Shown here piece after piece: positions 1 through 10,134 of a stretch of 64,000 nt of DNA. Positions within the stretch are counted from its first letter, which is position 1. Each line of letters opens with the position of its first letter. Position numbers and translations under genes: made by a program. The stretch is from positions 1,550,001 through 1,614,000 of the forward strand of contig CP091731.1 in NCBI GenBank assembly GCA_022009935.1. Reading direction: 5' to 3'. The notes under the pieces were generated by a model. It did no database searches and was not told where the DNA came from. It saw nothing but the letters and a program-made list of their open reading frames with translations. This DNA comes from Candidatus Melainabacteria bacterium. GTDB lineage: Bacteria > Cyanobacteriota > Vampirovibrionia > Gastranaerophilales > Gastranaerophilaceae.

Positions 1-1360
1 ATATCTGTAAACTTACCGTCAAAAATTTGTTCATAATACTCCATACAAATTTCGATATTTTGCGTTTCATATATTTTATCAAACACTTCTTTTATTGTTT
101 CAATTTGACGTTCGGTAAAAAACCATTTTTTTATAAAAGATAAGTTTAATATCAAGTCTAAATCGTTATTGTTTAAGTTTTGAATGTCATCTTCAAATTC
201 ATTTTCAATAATCGAAAAAATGTTTGCATTTTCGTCAAATTTTTCATTATCGTTTTGACATAAAGGACTAAAACATAAAAATTCATAGGGCAAAATATTT
301 TTTTGTTTGAAAGTTTATATTTTTAAAATAGTTAATAAACGGTAATAAATAATCACGCTCAATTTTGACCTGTTCATCTTTTGCCGAGAATTTTGTCAAT
401 ATTTTCAAAAAGTCCTCTTTTGTAATTTGCGAAAAGCCGAAACAACCGGTTATTCCGTAAATATCATTTGCAACAAGAGCCATGATTTGAATTTGTCCGT
501 TTGATTTGATAATTCGAGAAACAATTATCCCAACATTTCCTTCTCCATCGGGGTAAGTAATCCAAAACGGCTCAAGCACAGTATCTTCAACAATTATTTT
601 ATTTATTTTTTTGCTTTATCCTTATTTATTTTTGCAAAATTATATTCTTTTAATATTTTTTTGCTTGGGCTTGAATTTTTTGATTGTCTGAATATTTTGA
701 CAAAAATTCAAGTGGTTCAAGGGCAAGTGGAGATTTATATTTATTAAGAATATCAAGAATTGTAAACAATATTTCATCATCATCTTCAATAAACACAATA
801 TTCTGAACAAGGTTAACAATTAAATCACTATCGTGGTCTTCAATAAGTGAGTCAAGAAGAAGGATTTTTTCACCATTAGCAAGTGAGCTATAGAAATCAA
901 GAAAGTCAATTTTAGCTTCAGGATGAACCATTGCTGAATTTAGAAGTTTTATTGTATCCTCATTAATAACTTTTAATGGGTCGTCAAAATAATTTTGATA
1001 TTCATCATAGTTTAAAACTTTCCCAATGCCGGCTAATAATTCCATTGCCATGCTTTTTTTTGCATCACTCATTTTTTGATTTTGTAAAACATCAAAAAGT
1101 TTTTCTTCCAAAACATCTTTATTAATGGTGTTTAAAAGCAATGTTGAAACGATTGCGATGCTTGATTGACTATTAGTTGTAAACAATTCTTTAATGAGTA
1201 TTTCGCATACAGCGTTGTCGTTATTTAATGATTTAATCTGTTCAATTATTTCATTAAAATTTGGATAGTTGAGGTTATTTTGGAATTTTAAACTCTCAAT
1301 TACACTTAAAACAAAACTTCGAATTTGAAGTTTGGATAAATTCTCGTTATTTTCCGGCAT
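1..1360 (-). CDS. HEAT-repeat-like helical protein, 3' end off the window
   Basis: Starts at the ATG at 1360 (MPENNEN) and reads to the window edge if three homopolymer shifts (near 652, 612 and 290, each in a 7-base A run) are repaired. Adding one A at each of the first two and removing one at the third restores one frame. The N-terminal 230 residues are almost all amphipathic helices with repeated Leu/Ile spacing and acidic loops, as in HEAT/armadillo-type repeats. I see no catalytic motif. The start lies 10 bp after the zinc-finger gene's stop, so the two are probably co-transcribed and may work together. The family is not recognised; the HEAT assignment rests on pattern only. Confidence 0.55.
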
Positions 1361-1370
1361 ATTTTTTAAT

Positions 1371-1668
1371 TTACCCTATCCCAAAAACTGTCAAGAAGTC
1401 TTTGAGCTTCACGAGAAGGCATTTTGTCTTCAAGCAAAAGATACTGAAGTGAAATCATAGTGCATTCAGCACAGATATTGACTCCGGAATCTTCACCATT
1501 TTAACGACTTCTGTATTTGGTCTGTTGCAAAAACTGCAATATATAGGAATCGTTTTCCTCATTGCCTTCTTTTTGATTGCCTTGTTTTTTTACCTCTTGC
1601 GTGACGGCTTGCCTTGTTGTGTCTCTCATGCCCATTAATGAAACTACTTTGTCATCATTATTACCCAT
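1371..1668 (-). CDS. Small ClpX-type C4 zinc-finger protein
   Basis: About 98 residues from ATG 1668 (MGNNDDKV). A central CSFC and, about 22 residues later, a CAEC pair make a C4 zinc ribbon of the ClpX N-terminal type, with the phrase CNRP between. No AAA domain follows, so this is a stand-alone finger and not ClpX. Shifts near 1540 and 1500 must be repaired to join the N-terminus, the first Cys pair and the second pair. The C-terminus (LEDKMPSREAQRLLDSF) is helical. It overlaps no other gene and precedes the helical-repeat gene by 10 bp. It may be a substrate or partner adaptor; the function is unknown. Confidence 0.6.
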
Positions 1669-1924
1669 AATTCTCGCCTGCCTTCTTTTGATTTTTTATT
1701 TATATATATATTATAATATTAAATTTAGCCATATAATATAAAGTATTGTAACAAAATAATAAAAAAAACACAAAAATGTTAAACTTCCTAACGTTTGTGC
1801 CGATATATAAAACATAATTTTTTTCATTCGTTTTATTTTTTCGTAAATTATGTAAAATAATAATATAATATATAGTTGTAAATTTAAAAACAAAAAAAGA
1901 TTAATAGTTTAATAAAGGAAAAAT
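1669..1924. other. AT-rich divergent intergenic region
   Basis: About 255 bp between the zinc-finger gene (leftward) and the Ycf45 gene (rightward). It must hold both promoters. It is extremely AT-rich with several TATA-like boxes around 1700-1750 and 1855-1890. I cannot single out one promoter. Confidence 0.5.
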
Positions 1925-3496
1925 ATGGACGAATGCGACTTGAAGAAGGATTTGGCAAAACTTATTGATATATTGCCCGAGAGTATAAGAAGTGAAATAA
2001 CTTGTGAAAGACTTGATGATGCGATTGAGATAGTATTAGATTTGGGAAAAATTCCGGAGCTTCGTCGTTCCAATAATGAAATTGAGTATATAAGCGAAAC
2101 ACCTGTCACAATTGATGATATAAACTATGTCATTTCAAAAATTCCGCCATTTACAAATGATAATAGAAGCGGTATTGAAGGAACATTACATAGAATAAGC
2201 GCTATAAGAAATAGAAGTGGCAAAGTCATTGGTTTGACAATGAGAATAGGACGGTTCATTACAGGTACAATAGATTGCATACGCGATATAATTTTAGAAG
2301 GTAAAAGCATTTTTTTTTTGGGGCGTCCGGGGTTGGAAAAACAACAAAATTGCGAGAAATAGCAAGACTTCTTGCAAACGATTTAAAGAAACGAGTTGTT
2401 ATTGTTGACACATCAAATGAAATAGGTGGAGATGGTGATTTGCCACATCGAGCCATTGGAAAAGCTCGACGTATGATGGTATCCCAGCCTGAGTTTCAAA
2501 AGGATGTGATGATAGAAGCTGTTCAAAACCACACGCCTCAGGTTATTGTTGTTGATGAAGTCGGAACAGAAGAAGAAGCCGCTGCTTGCAGAACTATTGC
2601 CGAACGTGGCGTTATGCTTATTGCAACTGCACACGGTAATACTCTTGAAAATCTTATTAAAAACCCCACTTTATCTGATTTGATTGGTTCAATTGAATCG
2701 GTAACATTAGGTGATGATGAAGCAAAAAAACGTTCTTCGCAAAAGGTCGTGCTTGAAAGGGCTAAACAGCCTTCTTTTGATGTTATTATTGAAATTGTTG
2801 ACCGCAATACTTTTTCTATTTATCAAAATAGTGCCCAAGCTGTTGATTATATGCTTCGTGATTGGCCAATACGCCCTATTATTAGAAAAATAGATGAAAA
2901 TTCTGAAGAAAACAAAAAAGATTTGCAGACATTTAAAAAAGAAGATGATGAAAATGATAATTATAAAAATAGCTTGAAGTTCGATTTTTCACGTGTTGAT
3001 TATGTTAATAGTGTCAAAAAATTCAAAAAAATATATATTTATGGTGTTTCAAAATCTATTGTTGAAAAGGCTATTGAGCGTTTAAATTTGAATTGTGAAT
3101 TGACAAAAAAACATTAAAGATGCACAAATACTTTTAATACAAAAATCCTTTGCACGAGGTGAAGGACAAAGAATATTGTCTCAAGCAAACGAATACCGAT
3201 TACAAATATTTTACGTCAAAACGAATTCACAAGCACAAATCCAAAAAGTTTTAAAAGAAGCTTTGATGACAGAAGAAGCTGATATTCACCAATTTGTTGA
3301 CGAAACAGAACTGGCATTGAATGAAACAAAAAAAGCTATAGAACAGGTTATCAATGAAAAATGCGACATTGAATTAAAACCTCAAACAAAGGAAATAAGA
3401 CGACTTCAACACGATTTGGCTCATCAATATAATCTTGAAAGCGAAAGTGTTGGTGATGGGAAATTGCGTCATTTAAAGATAAAGAAGATGGTTTGA
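1925..3496 (+). CDS. ycf45: Ycf45-type R3H / AAA ATPase (single-stranded nucleic-acid binding protein)
   Basis: ATG 1925 follows an AAAGGA ribosome site. The N-terminal domain is followed by a Walker A (GRPGVGKTT once a missing G near 2330 is restored), a Walker B-like [12 protein letters not shown] and the [14 protein letters not shown] segment typical of Ycf45 / SpoIIIAA-like ATPases. After a second shift near 3108 the C-terminal part carries an R3H-like region ([13 protein letters not shown] with later ESES). The total of about 520 residues fits the family. Ycf45 is characteristic of Cyanobacteria and chloroplasts, which is the main taxonomic clue here. The role is presumed to involve nucleic-acid binding ATPase activity in the cytoplasm; the substrate is unknown. 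Confidence 0.85.
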
Positions 3497-3710
3497 TGAT
3501 TAATTAAATCGAAGTTTTTAGAATGACCGAAATAATAAAATGCAAAGAAATTGAAATAAATGAAAATTACAACCCGAGTTTGTTTCACCACAACCGGTGT
3601 AAAAAATACTTAATAAATCTAAAACTTATTTTTTTTACCTGCACAACCAAGTCAAACCGTTTAAACTCAATTTAACCATATATATAATTTATTTAATTTT
3701 GCTTAAAAAG

Positions 3711-3739
3711 TTGCAAAAAATCATAAATAATGCTAGACT
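3711..3739 (+). promoter_or_regulatory. Possible ssb promoter
   Basis: TTGCAA at 3711-3716, a 17-bp spacer and TAGACT at 3734-3739, about 60 bp before the GTG of ssb. The match is partial, so this is tentative. Confidence 0.3.
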
Positions 3740-3798
3740 AAAAAGTAAATTAATATTATTTTAAAATGGTAAAATATAAGTTTAGTTTGGAGAGAAAA

Positions 3799-4122
3799 GT
3801 GAATAGTGTTGTAATAGTGGGAAGATGTGGTCAAGATCCTGATATGAAATATTTCGAATCAGGCAAGGTAAAGACAACATTTTCCTTGGCAGTAAACAGA
3901 TGGGATACAAAGACTAAATCAGAAATAACAGATTGGTTTAATGTTGAATTTTGGGATAAACAAGCTGAAGTGGCAGGCGAATATGTTAAAAGAGGTCGCC
4001 AAGTTGCAATTGACGGAAGACTTGCAGTGAGCAGTTGGACAACACCACAAGGTGAAAATCGTACCAGATATTTAATTCGTGGTACAAATCTACGTTTGTT
4101 AGGCTCAAAAGCTGATGTTTAG
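3799..4122 (+). CDS. ssb: Single-stranded DNA-binding protein
   Basis: OB-fold SSB that coats ssDNA in replication and repair. GTG 3799 is chosen because GGAGAGAAAA sits just upstream and because family homology begins at VNSVVIVGRCGQDP; the in-frame ATG at 3766 would add a tail unlike the family. Motifs VKTTFSLAVNRW and ITDWFNVEFWDKQAE are typical. At about 107 residues it is short and ends at the OB fold (LRLLGSKADV). The usual acidic DDDIPF-type C-terminal tail is not visible, which would affect partner recruitment. One intact frame. Confidence 0.93.
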   Translation: MNSVVIVGRCGQDPDMKYFESGKVKTTFSLAVNRWDTKTKSEITDWFNVEFWDKQAEVAGEYVKRGRQVAIDGRLAVSSWTTPQGENRTRYLIRGTNLRLLGSKADV

Positions 4123-4190
4123 TTTCCGTTTAAAAAATATATTTGTGCAATAATGGAATTAGAATATTAAAAATATAAAGGTTGAGTTTT

Positions 4191-5507
4191 ATGTTTGGTG
4201 TAAATTTAATAGGCATTATTGCTGATGATTTAACCGGTGCTAACGATACGGCTTTTGCAGTTTCATATGCGTGGATGTAACACACAAATTGTACTAAATA
4301 GCGAAAGCCCTTTGGACAAAACTAATTTGAAAAACGCTCAAGCTTGTGCAATTTCAACTGAAACACGTAATTTAGATTTAAATAGTGCTTATCAAAAAAA
4401 CAAAAGCAGCTTGTCAAAAGCTATATGACAATTTTAATGTAGAGTATTTATATAAAAAAATAGACTCAACACTGCGTGGAAATATTGTTGTTGAAATAAA
4501 AGCAATACTTGATGTAGTAAATAACGATGCAGCAATAGTTGTACCTGCTTTTCCAAAAGAAAACAGATATACAATAGGGGCTTATCATTTACTTAAAGGC
4601 GTACCTATCGAAAGAACAGAATTGGCTCGTGACCCTAAATCACCAATTTACGAATCACACATCCCCACAATTTTAGATAAACAACTAAAAGAATTTGGAA
4701 GTGACCTAAAAATCGGTACAATCGGCTTTAAAACCGTTGTTAAAGGCGCGGCACTTATTTTAACTGAAATACACAGACTTATTAACGAAGGTGTAAAAAT
4801 TATAGTCATAGATGCCCAATCTTCAATTGATATGGAACAAATTGCTCTTGCCGTAAAAAAATCAACTTTCAATCTGCTTCCTGTTGGAGCGGCAGGGTTT
4901 GCAGCAGCCCTAAGCAATATTTGGCTCAGTGATGCTAAAAATAATAAAATTAGTCTAAAATTTCAAAAACAACCCAAATTTATTGTTTCAGGAAGTGCTA
5001 CTGAACTTACTGCTTCTCAAATTGCAAAATTGAAAGACGAATTTGACGATTGCCTTTATTCTTATTCCGTTAAAATTGATGATATTATTAATGGCGTAAA
5101 CGAAGAATTTATACAAAGGATATGTTGCCATTTGTCAAAAGGCAATAACGTCCTTGTTCATACTTCTGATTTAATTCAAAACCGTGAAGAGTTTCAACAA
5201 TTTTTAATGGAAAATGAAATATCCTATGAAAGCTTTTTTAACAAAAATATCCGGCTATCTCGCCAATATTGTTGAATTGACTTTAAGCAAAAATAGTGCA
5301 ATTTTAATTCTTGTTGGCGGAGAAACTTCTTACGAATGCTGCAATGCCATAAATAGCGAAATTCTTCAAGTTATTGACGAGGTTATCTATCCTATTCCTC
5401 TGTGTATGGATTATAAAGCACAGCTTATTGTTACAAAATCCGGTAATTTGGGTAATGCCAATACGCTTGTCGATATAATAAAATATTTTGATTGTCATGA
5501 TGAATAA
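4191..5507 (+). CDS. Four-carbon acid sugar kinase family protein (DUF1537 / OtnK-like)
   Basis: ATG 4191 follows AAAGGT. The N-terminus GIIADDLTGANDTA is the family signature, followed by DSTLRGN and, near the C-terminus, the nucleotide-binding LVGGETSYECC segment. Known family members phosphorylate D-erythronate, D-threonate or L-threonate with ATP. Shifts near 4255, 4395 and 5235 split it into four pieces. It overlaps the following pdxA-like gene by 11 bp, the arrangement known for kinase plus 4-phosphosugar-acid dehydrogenase pairs, so the two are probably one catabolic step pair. The exact substrate cannot be read from the sequence. Confidence 0.85.
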
Positions 5508-6485
5508 TAAAAAACTTGGACTTACATTAGGCGACATCAACGGTGTTGGAATTGAAGTTACCGTTAAAGCTTTAAATAAACTTGAAAATGCCAACAATAT
5601 TGTTTTGTTCGGCTCAAAAAAAGTGTTTAATTATCACCTTGAATTTTTTGCAACTTAAACTTAATTTTGATTATGAGTTTGTTGATATTGATAATGATGA
5701 AAATTTAAAAAACGTTAATAAAACTGTCAATTGGGGAAAAAACGAAATAAACTCAGGGGTGATATCTTTTTATTCTTTAAAAAAAAGCAATAGATTTTGC
5801 AAACGAAAACAAAATAAATGCGATTGTGACTGCTCCAACTTCTAAAACAGCTATGAATATGGCAGGCTTTCACTATAACGGACAGACAGAAATATTGCAA
5901 AAATATTTGAAAAGCAATGATGATGGTAAAGAAAAAAAATGCTCAAATGCTTTTTTGTACAAATGAAGGTTTTAGGGTTTTGCTTTTAACTCGTCATTTA
6001 AGCTTAAAAGATGTGCCAAAAGCTATAAATAAAAAAATTATAAGAGAAAATGTTGTTGAAATTAATGACATTTTAAGAAAAGATTTTAAAATAAATAGAC
6101 CTAAAATTGCTTTTTGTGCTTTAAATCCACACGCAGGCGAGGACGGCTTGTTAGGTGACGAGGAGATAAATATTATTAATCCTGCAATATGTGAGTTAAA
6201 AAAACAGGGTATTGATGTAAATGGTGCATTTAGTGCAGATACTTTGTTCACTTTAAAAAATATTTCAAAATACGATTTGTTTATAAGCTGTTACCACGAC
6301 CAAGGGCTTATTCCTATAAAAATGTTGTATTTCGACAAAACTGTCAACACTACGGTTGGGCTATCAAAAATCAGAACTTCTCCAACACACGGTACTGCCT
6401 TTGACATTGCTGGAAAAAATATTGCAAATGAAGCAAGATGACGGAAGCTATAAAACTTGCAATGAAACTTCAATATAAAGACTAA
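5497..6485 (+). CDS. pdxA: PdxA-family 4-phospho-hydroxyacid dehydrogenase
   Basis: Family motifs in order: LTLGDINGVGIEV, TAPTSK, GQTE (usually GHTE), NPHAGEDGLLGDEE, CYHDQGLIP and TSPTHGTAFDIAG, covering metal-binding His and phosphate-binding sites. Length after repair of four shifts (about 5640, 5785, 5930, 6435) is about 325 residues, normal for PdxA. PdxA makes the 3-amino-2-oxopropyl phosphate precursor of vitamin B6. PdxA2 paralogues next to DUF1537 kinases oxidise 4-phospho-D-threonate/erythronate. The 11-bp overlap with the kinase gene favours the second role, but no other pdxA is visible in the window to settle it. Confidence 0.85.
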
Positions 6486-6494
6486 TACTTTTTA

Positions 6495-7311
6495 TTAAAA
6501 TTTGCTCATTGGCTTTACCGGTTTAATTTTGCAACCCAATATGTTGGTTAAGCAATCTTTATGTACAGTGTCATATTCTGTTACTATTTCTTTATTTTCG
6601 TTTAAACATTCACAATATTTTGAAAATTTATCTCCTGTATATTTGACAGCCTTGCAATATGTTAACGGCTCTTTATTAATATTTCTAATAGGGGCTTCCA
6701 TATAATCACGTGTTACAACATTGAATTTTAAAGGACTGTTAACATCTGATGAAAGATAACCAATGGGAATAATCTTATTATTTATATGCTCAAATTCAAA
6801 AATATCTTTGTTAAAATCCCCTTTATTAAAAGGAGTTTCAAAAGCCGCATATACAAAAAGATGATTTTGATTAGATTTTTCATCTATAAGTTTAACAAAT
6901 GCCAAGTGGGTGTTGTTAGCTGTTTTAACAGACTCAGCTTTATTAATTTTTAAAATATTGAGTGCGATAGAATCTTTATCAGCTGTTTCAAATGCAGTCT
7001 TTGTGCAATCATATTTCCCATAAGTATTAATACTGTTTGCAAAAAATATTGCAATAAGTTGTGACGTCAACTTCATTAATAATTTCATTTTTTGCTTTGT
7101 ACTTGAATATCTCTTGATTGCTTAAAGTTTCAATAACATTTATACTTACATCTTGCACATTTTTATAAAAATAATAAGCATATATCGGAATTTTATTGTT
7201 CTCATTATGCTTAATTAACTTAAATGTTAAAATCATCATAAAAGAAGCAATTAAAAGCCATATTAACATTTCTACAACAGTGAATGCAACTTGTTTTTTG
7301 TTTTTGCTCAA
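6495..7311 (-). CDS. Type IV pilin-like (pseudopilin) protein
   Basis: The N-terminus carries a short basic leader and a prepilin peptidase site of the form K-Q-V-A-F-T-V-V-E-M-L followed by a hydrophobic helix (IWLLIASFMMILTF). The Glu at +5 after the cleavage point is present. TTG 7311 is preferred over ATG 7344 because AAAGGA lies upstream and the leader is then of normal length. A shift near 7050 joins the N-terminal piece to the C-terminal one. The mature part (about 250 residues) has several Cys and no family I recognise. It would be an inner-membrane or pilus-tip pseudopilin. Convergent with the pdxA-like gene; 9 bp separate their stops. Confidence 0.7.
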
Positions 7312-7344
7312 ACCTATATATTCCTTTTTTATAATAAGTAACAT

Positions 7345-7742
7345 TATACAATTATTTTTATTTTATCTCAATAAATTTATAAATTAACTTGACAAAATTA
7401 AAAAAATTTTTGAAAAAAATGATAATAACTTGCAATATTGCTAAAAAAGTCTTTTGTATCAATTAATGCAAGTGAATTTGAAAGTATGTTAATAAAAGTT
7501 AATGTAAATTTTTAAAAATACCTATTCTTCTATTGAAATAGGCTTATAACAATAAAAAAACAAGATATTATAAAAAAATATTGTAAAAAAAAAGACATGA
7601 TATTAAAAAAAATTGACCATTTTAAATAGATTTGTTTTACTATAGTTATATAAGGTTTATTTTTAAAAATCCATTTTTAATCTGAGGATTATTTTTTGAG
7701 AATAAATTAAAATATATATTAGATAAAAAAGAGGAGTAAATT
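7345..7742. other. AT-rich intergenic region before cobO
   Basis: About 400 bp without a convincing ORF, holding the promoters of the leftward pilin gene and rightward cobO. A weak inverted repeat (CCTATT / AATAGG) lies near 7520-7545. I looked for a cobalamin riboswitch B12 box and did not find one. Confidence 0.4.
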
Positions 7743-8276
7743 GTGTTAGACCACGGTTATATTCAGATTTATACAGGGGATGGAAAAGGAAAGACAACAG
7801 CTTCATTAGGTTTGGCTTTAAGAGCATTGGGACACAACTGGAAGGTTTTAATAATACAATTTACAAAAGGAGACCAAGGAACATCTTATGGTGAAATAGC
7901 ATCATCTTATAAGTTTAAAAATAATTTAGACGTGTTTCAATATGGAATGGATAGAATAATTTATTCTCACAATGTTTGTATGGAAGATTATAAAGAAGCA
8001 AAAAAAGGTTGGGACAAAGCAAAAGAAGCTATTGAATCAGGTAAATATCAGCTTATAATATTGGATGAGATTAATATATGCATAGATATGGGAATGATAA
8101 AAGTAGCAGATGTTAAGCAAGCTTTGTTGAATAAGCCGGAAAATTTGGAAATTGTCTTGACAGGCAGACGTGCACATCCTGAACTTGTTGCTTTGGCTCA
8201 TTTGGTGACTGAAATGAAACCAATAAAACATTATTTTGATGTTGGTGTTATGGCGCGTCAGGGCATTGAATACTAA
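7743..8276 (+). CDS. cobO: Cob(I)yrinic acid a,c-diamide adenosyltransferase
   Basis: Transfers the adenosyl group of ATP to cob(I)alamin precursors. P-loop GDGKGKTTAS at residues 12-21, LIILDEINICIDMGMI (Walker B region) and TGRRAHPELVALAHLVTEM near the C-terminus are CobA/CobO/BtuR hallmarks. At 177 residues it has normal length and is intact. GTG start at 7743 with GAGGAG a few bases upstream. It stands alone, with a terminator directly downstream, so it probably serves cobalamin salvage or completion and is not part of a local biosynthetic operon. Confidence 0.95.
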   Translation: MLDHGYIQIYTGDGKGKTTASLGLALRALGHNWKVLIIQFTKGDQGTSYGEIASSYKFKNNLDVFQYGMDRIIYSHNVCMEDYKEAKKGWDKAKEAIESGKYQLIILDEINICIDMGMIKVADVKQALLNKPENLEIVLTGRRAHPELVALAHLVTEMKPIKHYFDVGVMARQGIEY

Positions 8277-8281
8277 ATTTA

Positions 8282-8910
8282 TTAAAAACGAAAAATGAGT
8301 GAGAGAAAAATAAAAGAGCCTATGTTTTGGCTCTTCTTTTTTAGTTTAGTTGCATTGATTGCATTTTTTACGAGCTTTGTCAAGTGCTTTATTGCATTTA
8401 TGCATTTCTTTTTTATACGCTTATAATCACGTTTTTGTGAGTCGGAAAGAAGACATAAAAATCTTTTTTTCATATTCATTTCGCTCACATTTACATTCTT
8501 TTTAATTTGTCTAATGTCATTTTTTAATTCTTTGGCTTCACAAGAACATGGTGAACATTTCTCCAATTCGCAAAGTTTTTTGTTTTTTCAAGCACAACTT
8601 TTCTTTGTAACACTTAAATCTTAGTGCATATTCATCGTCGAGCTTTTGAATTTGGCAAACCTGTGTTTCATTCAAACACAGTCGAGAATATATTTTTTCT
8701 CGTTGTGTGTCAAAAGCACATCTGTTTGGAAAAAATTTGTTACAAGTTTTATCTTCACAACAAGACTCGCATTGAGATTGCATTGGGCAAGTTTGAGTTT
8801 TGCAATCAGAACAATTGGCATTTGAGTTTAATGGACAAGTGGCAAAAGAACCTAACTGAGTTAAACAAAGTAAGTTTAAAATTGTTAAAGATGCTATAAT
8901 TTTTTTTCAT
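8282..8910 (-). CDS. Secreted Cys-rich protein with LTxxQ (Spy/CpxP-like) repeats
   Basis: ATG 8910 begins a signal peptide (MKKIIASLTILNLLCLTQ, after one A in an A run is corrected), followed by a mature part with many Cys in CxxC and CC pairs. Two segments read L-x-L-x-x-T-Q-x-x-Q-I and L-S-D-S-Q-K-R, resembling the LTxxQ motifs of periplasmic chaperones Spy/CpxP, each in a basic helical stretch. A second shift near 8560 joins the halves. The true stop may lie before 8282, since the terminator overlaps the present end. A periplasmic stress or metal-binding role is inference. A large hairpin covers its ribosome-binding site. Confidence 0.5.
8312..8341 (+). terminator. Rho-independent terminator, bidirectional
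   Basis: Stem AAGAGCC (8314-8320) / GGCTCTT (8329-8335) with an 8-nt loop, then a T-rich tail. It ends cobO and, on the other strand, lies at the 3' end of the convergent Cys-rich gene. Confidence 0.85.
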
Positions 8911-8914
8911 AAAA

Positions 8915-8995
8915 AATCCTCTATTTATATCTAAATAATATTATGCAACAGTTGCTATAAAATAATATTACCTTGTCGGTTATAAATAGAGGATT
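8915..8995 (-). promoter_or_regulatory. Nested hairpin covering the ribosome-binding site of the Cys-rich gene
   Basis: A perfect 15-bp inverted repeat (8915-8929 with 8981-8995) encloses a second arm pair of TAATATTA type and a central GCAAC-A-GTTGC hairpin. On the minus strand the distal arm contains AGAGGA, the Shine-Dalgarno sequence of the gene starting at 8910, and is followed by six T. The structure could be a terminator of the upstream transglycosylase transcript, a translational lock, or both. Confidence 0.6.
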
Positions 8996-9004
8996 AAATT
9001 TTAA

Positions 9005-9731
9005 TTAAAGTTTGAAAAAATTTACTTTGCCACTTAAATTGTTGTCATTAGTCGTATTAATAAGTTCAATAACTTCACCGTTAACAACATTATTATGTTT
9101 TACAGGTGCAATTTTTGAAGCAGGCAAAGGAACTAAATCGCTGGGGTGAACTTTGCTTATAGGTGCAAAAACTTGAGGCTTTGCACAATGGCTATTGTTT
9201 TTTGCACTGTTTTGAACACGATTTTTCTTAACTTGCGAAATCATAGGGTCCGGAGTAACTTTTTGTCTGTTATACTCGCTCATAATTTTAGAAACAAAAC
9301 GTTTCGTTTCGGCAAACGGCGGCACACCCTTATAGCGTTTAACATTTCCGGGGCCGGCATTATAAGCTGCCAAAGCAAGTTCTGTTGACCCAAACATAGA
9401 GTACATCATACGGTAATACACAAGACCGGCTTTAACATTTTCATTCAAGTTATAAGGATTGTATCCTATTCTTCTTGCGGTTGAAGGCATAAGCTGAAAC
9501 ACACCGACTGCACCGTGTGCACTTCTTGCCCTCATGGCGAAAGCCTGATTCTGCTTTTGCAATACTCAATGCCAAAGCAGGGTCAATTCCTAAATCCAAT
9601 GCGTGCTTAACAATATATTGTTTAACCGTTGTAACCTTGGCAGGAGCGGTCGTTTGAGACACTGCACACAATGGCGTTGTTGTAATTATACTTGTTATCA
9701 AGATGAGCTTAAGTAGCTTTTTAATTATCAT
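9005..9731 (-). CDS. Secreted lytic transglycosylase (SLT / LysM-less, C-terminal tail)
   Basis: Cleaves peptidoglycan glycan strands. Signal peptide at the N-terminus (MIIKKLLKLILITSIITT...AVS). The SLT fold follows: catalytic Glu in AKAESGF, GAVGVFQLMPSTAR, and LALAAYNAGPGNV, all diagnostic of family 1 lytic transglycosylases. A Pro/Lys/Asn-rich tail of about 80 residues follows the domain and probably spans the wall. One shift near 9540 splits the signal/ESGF part from the rest. ATG 9731 is preceded by GAGGAGAAAA. It is followed 10 bp later by the hairpin leader of the next gene. Confidence 0.9.
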
Positions 9732-10134
9732 CTTTATTTTTCTCCTCTGCTCTTATCTGCTATCACGTTTCAATTCGCTTGTGGATTTGCTACTTGTTAT
9801 TTTCTATGTTATTACAAAAAAAAACAATGCAACCCCCTAACCCTTAATTTTAGCCTATTCTGACAATTTAACATGCTTTAAATCCCAAAGTATTGTTAAA
9901 ATAGCAAGACATGTTAAGTTTTGTTAAGCACTTGATATGGTATATAAAATCATTATAAAAAATATGTGTAAATTATATAAATATTTAATGAAAATTTATA
10001 TTTGTTCAAATAACTAAATATTATATGATTTTTTAATTTGACTATGGTAAATTAAATATGCAAGTTTCAAAAAAGATTTTTGCAATAGTTTATATAAAGT
10101 AAGTATGTTAAAAATAATTGTGAGGAGATGGAAA
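9732..10134. other. Divergent intergenic region
   Basis: About 400 bp between the leftward transglycosylase and rightward HTH gene. A TTGATA at about 9930 followed by TATAAAAT-like sequence could be a rightward promoter. Nothing else stands out. Confidence 0.35.

Noticed and set aside
3523..3675. A 50-codon ORF after the Ycf45 gene (MTEIIKCKEIEIN...)
   Set aside because: No ribosome site, a low-complexity second half and no recognisable domain. Left out as a gene.
7345..7742. Cobalamin riboswitch before cobO
   Set aside because: No B12-box-like GCCACTG or the usual paired helices in the 400 bp upstream.
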